This document shows, one piece after another, positions 45,132-52,495 of a DNA stretch of 64,000 nucleotides. The notes beneath the pieces are model-generated. The model had not been told where the DNA came from and did not search any database. It saw only the letters and a program-made list of their open reading frames with translations. Positions within the stretch are counted from its first letter, which is position 1, and each line of letters opens with the position of its first letter. Position numbers and translations under genes: made by a program. This stretch comes from Zopfochytrium polystomum (lineage: Eukaryota > Chytridiomycota > Chytridiomycetes > Chytridiales > Chytridiaceae): NCBI GenBank assembly GCA_025765615.1, contig JAIVFJ010000099.1:173482-237481 (forward strand), read 5' to 3'.

Positions 45132-45174
45132 AAAGCCCATAGCATTGCAGCCAGCAGTGTTGTGGGCTTTTTTT
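45132..45174 (+). terminator. cassette hairpin 8
   Basis: AAAGCCCATAGCATTGC, loop AGCCA, GCAGTGTTGTGGGCTTT, T7, then AATGG instead of ATG. Same stem as hairpin 6 with an A for G change converting one wobble to a pair. Confidence 0.85.
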
Positions 45175-45194
45175 AATGGCGGTTTTTAGGACAA

Positions 45195-45276
45195 GGTCAC
45201 GTGACAGTGGAGAGAGAAAGGTGGTGCGAAAAGTCAAGTCAAGCAATTGAATGTGGTGTGTCGGGAATGGGCGGGA
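45195..45276 (+). promoter_or_regulatory. cassette 9 upstream block
   Basis: GGTCACGTGAC at 45195 and GTGTCGGGAATGGGCGGG at about 45259, but no GTCTTGGCGG block before the ATG at 45347. The gene that follows is also the odd one in composition. Confidence 0.5.
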
Positions 45277-45346
45277 TAATGATGTTAAGGAAAAAATGAA
45301 TAATGGATGTTAAGATAAAAAATGAAAAAAGAGTGGGAAGAAAAAG

Positions 45347-46243
45347 ATGGAAAAGAAAAAGATGGATTTACCAAGAGAGATATGGTATATGATAGGGATA
45401 TATTATGGGAAACCACTAGGAGTAGCAGTGTCAAAAAACTCAATAATAAATACAAATACGTTCAAAATACAAGTATTAAAATATAATTTTGGAGATGAAG
45501 AAGAAATAATAAATAAAGGAGGAATGCAAATGAATGAAGAGATATTGGAATACTTTATGAAAAGATGGAAAGCGAAACCAGAAAAAAAATATACAATAGT
45601 AATAAGACATTTATTAAAGCATTCGAATAATAGTGAATTATTAAAAGAATATATAACGAAACGAGGGATAGGACCATTTGGTCAAAAATTTAGTTATTCA
45701 GGGTGGGATACAAATGAATATTTTGGAAGAGAACGATTTAGGGAAGAGGTGGAAGATGTGGTGAAAGCGAAATACGAGGAAATGTCAAAAACATATATAT
45801 CACATTTTAATATAGATTACATATATCTTTCGGACGTAATTGTGGAAAAATGTGTAGAACACAATAAAAAAGAACTGTTGGAATATGTATTAGAGGAAGG
45901 AGCATCACCATTTGGGGATCTTATTTACTTTTGGAATAAATATGGCATAGTATCAAGAACATTGAAATCAGACGAAATAGCAGAAGTATTAAAAAAGCAT
46001 GCAATGAGGCCAAATGCGATAGAAAGACACATTGAAAGATACGGGAAAAAACATAACAATATGACTGATATTGAATGGGAAGATTATTACAAAAGATTCT
46101 TAAGAGCAACACTAGAATGGGATTTTAAAGAAGAGAATACAATAGTATGGAGGAAAATGAAAGAAGAAACGCTGAATATGATAATAGCGAATGAGATAAT
46201 AGAAAGTGAAATAAGAAATGAATTAAGAGAAAATGAGATCTGA
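45347..46243 (+). CDS. cassette 9: F-box-like / ankyrin-like protein, 298 aa
   Basis: F-box-like N-terminus MEKKKMDLPREIWYMIGIYY. It is followed by helical repeat pairs of ankyrin-like spacing, e.g. IVIRHLLKHSNNSELLKEYI, YLSDVIVEKCVEHNKKELLE and YVLEEGASPFGD. F-box plus ankyrin repeats is a common effector layout in large DNA viruses, where the repeats choose the substrate for SCF. It is more AT-rich than its neighbours and lacks both the GTCTTGGCGG block and a hairpin after the stop, so it may have been captured separately. Confidence 0.6.
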   Translation: MEKKKMDLPREIWYMIGIYYGKPLGVAVSKNSIINTNTFKIQVLKYNFGDEEEIINKGGMQMNEEILEYFMKRWKAKPEKKYTIVIRHLLKHSNNSELLKEYITKRGIGPFGQKFSYSGWDTNEYFGRERFREEVEDVVKAKYEEMSKTYISHFNIDYIYLSDVIVEKCVEHNKKELLEYVLEEGASPFGDLIYFWNKYGIVSRTLKSDEIAEVLKKHAMRPNAIERHIERYGKKHNNMTDIEWEDYYKRFLRATLEWDFKEENTIVWRKMKEETLNMIIANEIIESEIRNELRENEI

Positions 46244-46255
46244 AAATGATGGTGT

Positions 46256-46312
46256 TGTCGGGAATGGGCGGGGGGTCTTGGCGGAGGAAAAACTGAATTT
46301 TGTGAGGGCTTA
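46256..46312 (+). promoter_or_regulatory. cassette 10 promoter block
   Basis: TGTCGGGAATGGGCGGGG fused to GTCTTGGCGGAGGAAAAA and CTGAATTTTGTGAGGGCTT, 18 bp before the ATG at 46330. No CACGTG here. Confidence 0.62.
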
Positions 46313-46329
46313 GTAGAAAAGCATCGGAA

Positions 46330-46938
46330 ATGTGTGACTACGAATACGTGAAAGGAGCCAAGAAAGGGACTGTGTGTGGAGTAAAGTCGAGGGATGGAAA
46401 GGAAAAGTGTAGTAAACACAGAAAAGGGGAGGAGAAGGGAGTGGAGAAGGGAGTGGAGAAGAAGGTGGTGAAGGAGGTGATAAAGAAAGAGGTGATGAAG
46501 TTTCCAATGGAGATAGTGGGGATGATAATGAGATATGTGGGAGAAGTGAAAGGGAGTATAGATGAGAAGTTGAAGTGGGAAAGGGAGACGGGAATAAAAC
46601 TGGAAAGGGGAAGAGTGGAGGTGAATGAAGAAGTGATGAAAAGGAGGGAAATGTGTGAAACATGGGAAAAAAAGGGAGGAATAATGATAAGTTTGACAGT
46701 GAAATGTGAGAAATGTAAGAGAAGTAAGAGATTGATGGTGGAGTGTCCAGAGTATAATAAAAGGATGGACGTGATAAGAATGGAAGGAGAGGAGGAGTAT
46801 GAGAGGGAGTACAAATTGATGGCGTGGACCGGTTTGGGGTGGGGTCCAAAACGAGAGGAAGGAGATGATGCGAATGAGTGGAAGAAGCGAGTGAGAGAGT
46901 GGAACGACTGGTTCAGCGAGACATTTCTTTTTATCTAG
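46330..46938 (+). CDS. cassette 10: zinc-module + F-box-like protein with extra Cys knuckle, 202 aa
   Basis: MCDYEYVKGAKKGTVCGVKS ... KEKCSKH module, then a Lys/Val/Glu insertion (KGVEKGVEKKVVKEVIKKEV), then F-box-like MKFPMEIVGMIMRYVGEVKG. A charged helix and a distinct C-terminus follow, with KCEKCKRSKRLMVECPEYNK (possible second zinc site) and a Trp-rich end. The first half is close to cassette 4 at the DNA level, so shuffling of 5' and 3' halves is likely. Intact. Confidence 0.7.
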   Translation: MCDYEYVKGAKKGTVCGVKSRDGKEKCSKHRKGEEKGVEKGVEKKVVKEVIKKEVMKFPMEIVGMIMRYVGEVKGSIDEKLKWERETGIKLERGRVEVNEEVMKRREMCETWEKKGGIMISLTVKCEKCKRSKRLMVECPEYNKRMDVIRMEGEEEYEREYKLMAWTGLGWGPKREEGDDANEWKKRVREWNDWFSETFLFI

Positions 46939-46963
46939 GAAAAAAATGAGAGAATGGAAAGAG

Positions 46964-47007
46964 AAAGCCCATAGCGCTGCAGCCAGCAGTGTTGTGGGCT
47001 TTTTTTT
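46964..47007 (+). terminator. cassette hairpin 9
   Basis: Same stem-loop as hairpin 6 (AAAGCCCATAGCGCTGC / GCAGTGTTGTGGGCTTT) followed by T8. Confidence 0.88.
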
Positions 47008-47026
47008 ATGACAGTTATTAGAACGA

Positions 47027-47078
47027 GGTCACGTGACAAAGTCTTGGCGGGGAAAAAATTGAATTTTTATCGGACTTT
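47027..47078 (+). promoter_or_regulatory. cassette 11 promoter block
   Basis: GGTCACGTGAC at 47027, GTCTTGGCGGGGAAAAAATT at 47041, then GAATTTTTATCGGACTT. TTGGCGGGGAAAA is E2F-like. Confidence 0.62.
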
Positions 47079-47116
47079 GGTGGAGAGCACAGAGACCAGC
47101 GAAAGAGAAAAGAAAG

Positions 47117-47516
47117 ATGAACAGCATTAAGAAGGGAAAGAACAAGGGCAAGGGACAGAGTGAAATTGAAATTGAAATTGATGAAAGGTTCTCGAGTCCA
47201 ATAGGATGGGTAGATCCGACGGAAGTGCCACTAGGAAAAATAATAAACCATTACCAGACGGTACTTGATGATGATGATGATCCAGTGTGGAGATTGATGA
47301 AGGGGTTATCAGAGGAAGTATTAAAGAAGAAACTAGGAGATCCGGGGAAAGGAGACACTAGGATCAGAAAATGAGACGTATCAAGTGACATATGACAAAA
47401 AGACGGGAAAACACAAGTGGGAATACAGAGGAATAAATATATATGAAAATTCAAGGATATATCCAGGAGCCATGACCAAAGAAGAAATATGGAGATGGCG
47501 AGCGCGATACGAGTAA
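47117..47516 (+). pseudogene. cassette 11: frameshifted gene, unknown product
   Basis: MNSIKKGKNKGKGQSEIEIE is followed by an acidic helical region (VLDDDDDPVWRLMKGLSEEV) up to about 47342. One extra G in the run at about 47343 (four Gs against three in cassette 7) ends the frame at 47374; the other frame continues to TAA at 47514-47516. No Cys/His module or F-box is present. Without the indel the product would be about 133 aa, basic at both ends. Function is unknown. Confidence 0.65.
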
Positions 47517-47609
47517 GAAAGAGAGAATGTAAGAGAAAGCCCATAGCGCTGCAGCCAGCAGTGTTGTGGGCTTTTTTTTATGGCGGTTTTTAGAACGAGG
47601 TCACGTGAC
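47337..47609 (+). repeat. segmental duplication, copy B (with 44055-44326)
   Basis: See the match with 44055-44326. This copy is attached to the full-length 5' half of the gene, so it is probably the source. Confidence 0.85.
47536..47579 (+). terminator. cassette hairpin 10
   Basis: Same as hairpin 6, T8. The last hairpin of the array; the D5 pseudogene begins 104 bp later. Confidence 0.88.
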
Positions 47610-47640
47610 CTTCGGGTGGTATGTCCGGAATGGGCGAGGG
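47599..47640 (+). promoter_or_regulatory. cassette-type upstream block before D5 copy 2
   Basis: GGTCACGTGAC at 47599 and TATGTCCGGAATGGGCG at about 47620, without GTCTTGGCGG. It shows the helicase gene shares regulatory sequence with the cassette array. Confidence 0.5.
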
Positions 47641-47682
47641 GACACAGAAGAAAAAGAAAAAAAAAAGTATATCATAAAATAA

Positions 47683-48780
47683 ATGGAAGACATAAGTGAA
47701 GAACTTTTATTAAACAATATCGATAGTTATTATGACATGCATAAATGTTTCAAAGGGAAATTTGTATATACTTCCACCAAAAAAGAACATCTTACACACA
47801 TCAATGGTGGTACTACGACAATTCTGATGGTATGTGGAAAAAAGATGTCAATAAATTAAAAGTGACTATTTTCTTGAATAATATTTTTCCAACTGTTTAT
47901 CTCCATTTAAAAGACAAATACAATGATCGTCCTGAAATTGTTAAAAAAATAAATGACAGATTAAATGAACTAAAACCTCTTGTCAAACGAGATATTATAG
48001 GTAATGCACAAATAGCATGGTTCAAGGAGGATTTTGAAGAACGATTGGATTCAAACTCTGAGTTCATTCCTTTTAAAAATGGAACATATCATCTTAAAGA
48101 TAAATGTTTCAAACCTTTCAGTAAAGATGATTACTGTTCAAAAAGATTAAGTTACGATTATGATGAAAATATTAATACAACTAGATTTGAAAAATTTTTA
48201 AAGGAAATTGTTCCTGACAGAAACATTCGTGAATACTTGAAAAAATCTATGAGTCATGCTCTCTACCATACTGGTCAAAAGTATTGTTTATTTGAGTGGA
48301 CCTGGTGGTAAGAAACTTGTAGATCTAATGATTAAAGCATTTGAATTCAGTTCATATGAACTACTAGGTGATGAAATCATTAAAGCTGATAGAAACTACC
48401 CTCGTCCTAACGATCACTTGTTTTATCTCAAAAAGAAGAAATTTGCGTACATGACAATGTCTCCATATTATATGGCTAGTGGTACTATTCAGAGATATTT
48501 GAACTTGATAAGTGATAAAAGTATTCCTTTAACTCTTCCACGTAAAGGCGATGTAACTATTAAAGTGCATTCAAAAGTGTTTGTGTTGTGTGACACTTTA
48601 CCAGAATTATACTTTAATCGACGTGCAAAAGCTATACACACAAATGATTCTGAACTGGACTTAGATTCAGATTACTATATAAAAGCTTTAATGAAAATTA
48701 TGATTCAATACTATCATAAGAATGTTAAAGAGCCTGAATCAGTCAAACGAGAAGCTCCATTTAATAGACCACGAGTTTAA
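47683..48780 (+). pseudogene. broken D5-type primase-helicase, copy 2
   Basis: Start ATG at 47683 (MEDISEELLLNNIDSYYDMH) aligns with the intact gene start at 63530. The frame then shifts near 47770-47800 to WWYYDNSDGMWKKDVN and FIPFKNGTYHLKDKCFKPFS, typical of the D5 N-domain. It shifts again near 48290 to YLSGPGGKKLVDLMIKAF, where Walker A has lost the G-N/S-G-K spacing. Later parts (AYMTMSPYYMASGTIQRYLN, KVFVLCDTLPELYFNRRAKA) follow the helicase plan with weakened motifs. Non-functional as an ATPase by inspection. Confidence 0.78.
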
Positions 48781-48830
48781 GTTGGGTGAGTGCGGATTGT
48801 AAGGCGTGTGAGTGTGGAGTGTGGAGTGTA

Positions 48831-48889
48831 GAACAAAATGTACAATGGATGGCAAGTCAAACGACGAAATGTGATTGATTATGTTAGTT
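48831..48889. repeat. intergenic motif shared with second element
   Basis: GAACAAAATGTACAAT-R-GAT-R-G, then AGTCAAACGAC-R-AAA and ATGTTAGTT. It matches 63402-63460 with few differences and links the two elements. Confidence 0.8.
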
Positions 48890-48932
48890 AAAGTTCTTAC
48901 CGTCTTTTATGGTCAGAAATATATATGAGAAT

Positions 48933-49132
48933 TCTATAAACAATTACGACCATAATGGTATCTAAGAATAAAAACTGCAGTCGAGAAGATGTGGTAGTTG
49001 TTGATGAGGAAATCTCATGTACATTTATGGTTGAAAAAAGCACATGATTTTTATAAACAATTACGAAGGTGTATAAAAATCGAATGCTTTAAATACAGTC
49101 GAGAAGTTTTGGTAGTTGTTGATCAGGATATT
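48933..49132. repeat. imperfect direct duplication
   Basis: TATAAACAATTACGA occurs at about 48936 and 49052. CAGTCGAGAAG ... TGGTAGTTGTTGAT occurs at about 48977 and 49097. The right copy overlaps the 3' end of the 82-aa minus-strand gene, so the left copy is a relic of that gene's end. Confidence 0.75.
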
Positions 49133-49337
49133 GTTGTTGTTGCTTTTTGCGATTATGATAGCGAGAGGACATCTCCCTAATTTTATCAGGGCGTTTAATG
49201 GCATAGAGGAGATGATGGACAGTATTTGGATTTTCAGATTTTAAATGGGCGAATTCTTCATTGATAGCAAGATAAAGTCGTATAAAATCTGTTTTGAAAG
49301 TGTTTTTAACGTGTTTCTTAAGAGGATATGAGTCCAT
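49089..49337 (-). CDS. small protein, family A, 82 aa (second copy)
   Basis: Starts MDSYPLKKHVKNTFKTDFIR at 49337. Similar to 35212-35469: DFIRLYLAINEEFAHLKSEN against DLVRLHLHVSSKIDDLKKNN, then HHLLYAIKRPDKIREMSSRY against HSTIYAVKNLEKLNERQKKF, and a Gln/Lys-rich tail. Length and order are conserved despite strong divergence, which argues for selection on the protein. Unknown function. Confidence 0.62.
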   Translation of the reverse strand: MDSYPLKKHVKNTFKTDFIRLYLAINEEFAHLKSENPNTVHHLLYAIKRPDKIREMSSRYHNRKKQQQQYPDQQLPKLLDCI

Positions 49338-49404
49338 ATTTATTACATAATAGCGAGAAGAAAGTGTTTTTAAATAGAAAAGCGCGCTGTAAAAAGTCGA
49401 ATTT

Positions 49405-49869
49405 TTATTTCTCATACATAAAGTAAAGGAGAAAACAATATGAGAAACATAGTAGAAACAAAACGAAATCATAGGACCATAGCAGAATAAAAAATAATTG
49501 GGTATCTTTTGGAGTGAACATTGAGAAAAACAAATAATAATACCAAAACGGCCACTGGATTCCCAATAATTGGACAAAATTACAACACCAATTTATGATA
49601 ATCACCAAATATAGCAATTTTAACCGGAAAAAAAAACCAATATACTTGTTGTTGACCTTGATAACAAAGATGATGAATATAGTGCAAAAAAGTGGTATGA
49701 ACAAAACATAAAAACCGCTGTCAGAAGAAGATACATTTATAACACAAACATTTTCAGGTGAGACACCATATATACTTTCAACATCCAGTATGTGACTTTC
49801 CAAGTTAATGTAAACGTAAAATATCATATAGATATTCTGGCAAATGAGAAATGTTGTTTTGAAGGACAA
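49405..49869 (-). CDS. possible small multi-pass membrane protein
   Basis: Open frame rich in Phe/Ile/Leu/Tyr with about four hydrophobic spans (e.g. VLFIPLFCTIFIIFVIKV, LLYLVIIINWCCNFVQLL). No homologue is recognised. Part of it overlaps the primase-helicase frame on the other strand (49792 onward), so the true start would lie further in. Hydrophobic ORFs arise easily in AT-rich DNA, hence low confidence. Confidence 0.3.
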   Translation of the reverse strand: MSFKTTFLICQNIYMIFYVYINLESHILDVESIYGVSPENVCVINVSSSDSGFYVLFIPLFCTIFIIFVIKVNNKYIGFFFRLKLLYLVIIINWCCNFVQLLGIQWPFWYYYLFFSMFTPKDTQLFFILLWSYDFVLFLLCFSYCFLLYFMYEK

Positions 49870-51839
49870 GGTTACAAAATTATAAATAATAAACCATTAC
49901 GAAAATTAACAATTGAAGAAATTAATAAATTAAAGAGTCTTTCACCAAATAATAATATTAGAAAAGACACAGATACTATCTCTGAGGCTGGAACATTTGT
50001 AAATGAAAGTGACAGTGATAAAATCAAAATCACATGTGAAGAGGAAAATCAAATCAAAGATTTTCTTGGTGAAAAATTTGATATAGCTGAAAATGATATA
50101 GAGACAATATTTTTGGATAAAAAATAAGAACATTATTATTATATCAACATCATTGAAGAGATGCTTTTATTACAATAAATTAAATAATGGAATATTAAAA
50201 CCATATGATCATAACAGTCAACATCAATATTTTACATTAACAGAAACACATTTGAGAAGAAAATGTCACGATCCATCATGTAATACTGAAGAAATGGATT
50301 ACAGAGAGATAAAATACGAGAATTTCACAAATGAGATTAAGGCTATTGTAGAAAGACGACTTAAATGCACAGTAAGCATTGATCCAGAATTAAGAGAAAA
50401 AATTAAAAGCGGTGGTTTTACAGAAGATGATACAGCACATCTTGTAATGGAGCTGGTGAAGAACAAGTATTTTTTTTTTAGATAAATGGTATTATTTTAA
50501 TAATATAAGTTGGAGAACAGATAAAGGTGCTTCTATATGGCAAGAAATTGTTAAAACAAAAACAATCTATGAAAATTTAAGAGATAAATGTAATGATCAT
50601 GATAAGGATAGAATAAAAAAGTATAACAGAATAATTGAGCTACTTGGATCATATGGTTATAAATCGAATATTAGGAAAATTTTGGAAAATGAATTATATG
50701 ATAAAGAGGAAGCATTTTACAATAAGTTAAATAAAAACAAAGATTTAATACCATTTACAAATGGAACATATGATATGAAATTGAAACTATTCAGAGAATC
50801 ACGACATGATGATTTTTTCACAATGTCAACTGGGTATGAATATAATCCTGATGTAGATACAAGAAAAGTTATGAAAGTTATCGAGCAAATAATTCCAAAT
50901 GAAAAAATTAGAGAGTACATGCTAAAACGTATGAGTGATTGTTTAAATCCTAGAATAGGAAATAGAAGGATTATATTTATGATTGGTCCAGGGGGATCAA
51001 ATGGAAAATCACAACTTTTAAATTTAATGAAATTTACGATAGGAGAATTTGGTTACGCATTGGATCCAAGTGCTATCACAAAAATTAAGGGGAATGCTGC
51101 AGCTGCAACACCACACTTGGTTGCACTTAAGGATATGAGATTTGCATGTATGAGTGAACCTGAAGAAAACGATAGAATAAATGGGGGTGTAATCAAACAA
51201 ATTTCGGGAGGTGATGTATTGGCAGTTAGACAACTATTTAAACCACAAGAAAACATGGAACTTCATGCAAAGTTATTCTTGGCCTGTAATAAATTACCTG
51301 ATATATGTGGAGAAGATTCTGCAATTTTCAGAAGAGTAAGAGTTGTTGAATTTACGAGCAAGTTTGTTGATAATCCAGATCCTAACAATCCTAATGAATT
51401 CAAAATTGATTCGGATCTCAATGATAAAATTAAAGATGATGTAACTTGGAGACAAGCCCTTTTGAACATATTAATAGAATACTTGGACAAAAAAGTTCCT
51501 GTTCCAGAAGAAGTAATGTCAAGAACATTAAGATACAAGAATGAAAACGATTTATACGCAAATTGGGTTAATGACAATTTAGAAAGAGTAGACCCGAACG
51601 ACAAAAAAATCAATGATGTGAAACTATTTGTTAAAGATGTACATTTCCATATGAATGACACAAGTGTGAAGATGAGTGTGGTTCAAAAAGCATTAGAAAG
51701 AGTGTTTACTGATAAGTGGGGGAGTAGTGTGGATTGGAAAGCCAAAAAAATTAGAAAATCAGAAAAAGTTGGCATGGGATGGATAGGTGTTAGATTTAAA
51801 ATTTGTGAAGAAGACATTATGACTCCTGAAGACTTTTAA
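49792..51839 (+). pseudogene. primase-helicase (Prim-Pol end + D5 helicase), copy 3, frameshifted
   Basis: Most complete copy. 49792-50127 has the C-terminal end of an AEP/Prim-Pol-like domain (YHIDILANEKCCFEGQGYKI, PLRKLTIEEINKL). 50153-50485 has a zinc-type segment (ETHLRRKCHDPSCNTEEMDY). From 50481 a single frame runs to 51839. It holds FIPFTNGTYDM-type D5_N sequence (here IPFTNGTYDMKLKLFRES), Walker A IGPGGSNGKSQLLNLMKF, Walker B region LKDMRFACMSEPEENDRING and sensor LFLACNKLPDICGED. An arginine-finger-like IFRRVRVVEF and a C-terminal winged-helix-like tail follow. The helicase part has every key residue. The frame changes lie at about 50130 and in a T9 run at 50471-50479. The primase active-site half is missing upstream. 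Confidence 0.82.
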
Positions 51840-51867
51840 AATTAAAATGTTCCAAAATGTTTTTTGA

Positions 51868-52385
51868 GTGTTTTTATCGACTCAACGTTAAAAAAAAAAT
51901 CAATAGAGGTATCACAAAACGTGTCATAAATTAAAATGTTCCAAAATGTTGTTTTTTATCGACTCAAGAGAGTTTTTTGGAAAGAGATTTTTGTATAGAA
52001 AAATCAAAAGTTTTTATAAATAAGGCTTATCAAAAATTTTGACACAAGTGGATAAAAACTACATTTTTGGAACAACCATTTTTATGACGATGAATGTGTC
52101 AGTGAAGTTTGAAAAACATAAATGAAACGAGTCGATAAAAAAAGTCAAAAATAAAAATGGAACAATTAAAAACAAGTCGATAAAATATGGTGATGTAATA
52201 CGAAAAATTCTACTAATTAAGTCGATAAGAAATACTCAAAACAGAAATGGAACAAAGTGAAACGAGTCGATAAAACATGGGTGTGAAATACATAAATTAT
52301 GATTTAACGGGTCGATAAAAATGTTCATAAAAAAAATGGAACAATTAAAAATGAGTGGCAATAAAATAAATTTGAGTCGATTAAA
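51868..52385. repeat. cluster of GAGTCGATAAAA motifs (iteron-like)
   Basis: TTTATCGACTCAA occurs at about 51875 and 51957 in one orientation. Then (G)AGTCGATAAAA variants in the other orientation occur at about 52129, 52173, 52217, 52265, 52308 and 52375, spaced 40-65 bp in the last 300 bp. The interval is otherwise non-coding. The layout resembles binding-site iterons of an origin or of a transposase/initiator at an element end. Confidence 0.65.
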
Positions 52386-52433
52386 AAATCTGCTGAATAA
52401 AAAAATTATATGAAAAATATTCAAAAATTTGAC

Positions 52434-52495
52434 ATTATATTTTTCATTACTTTTTGGACATTATTTCTAAAATTTTATTTTCTTGACACTTATTA
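52434..52495 (-). repeat. right terminal inverted repeat
   Basis: Inverse of 33606-33666. Past it the sequence turns at once into GC-richer host DNA (CCGGTCCCTTTCGG). Confidence 0.85.

Larger units (their letters stand above)
33606..52495. mobile_element. AT-rich virus-like composite element, 18.9 kb, bounded by inverted repeats
   Basis: Ends are inverted copies of a 61-62 bp sequence (33606-33666 and 52434-52495) that differ by one substitution and one A-run indel. Contents are D5-type primase-helicases, a PD-(D/E)XK-like nuclease, a two-copy small protein family, GTCGATAAA motifs and the cassette array. The interior is interrupted by host-like DNA with a tRNA-Cys (37.49-40.53 kb). The region may therefore be one element with an insertion, or two truncated copies in opposite orientation whose outer ends survive. 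No capsid, DNA polymerase B, integrase or transposase is seen. No clear target duplication was found outside the ends. Confidence 0.6.

Noticed and set aside
40965..47579. CRISPR array reading of the regularly repeated hairpins
   Set aside because: Spacing is 200-1,000 bp with genes between repeats, stems vary, no cas genes, eukaryotic setting.
40537..47610. True integron
   Set aside because: No tyrosine recombinase in the window, hairpins are followed by T-runs and their cores do not match attC consensus; only the general layout is similar.
33606..52495. Polinton/Maverick or complete giant-virus insertion
   Set aside because: No DNA polymerase B, retroviral-type integrase, capsid proteins or packaging ATPase found on either strand.
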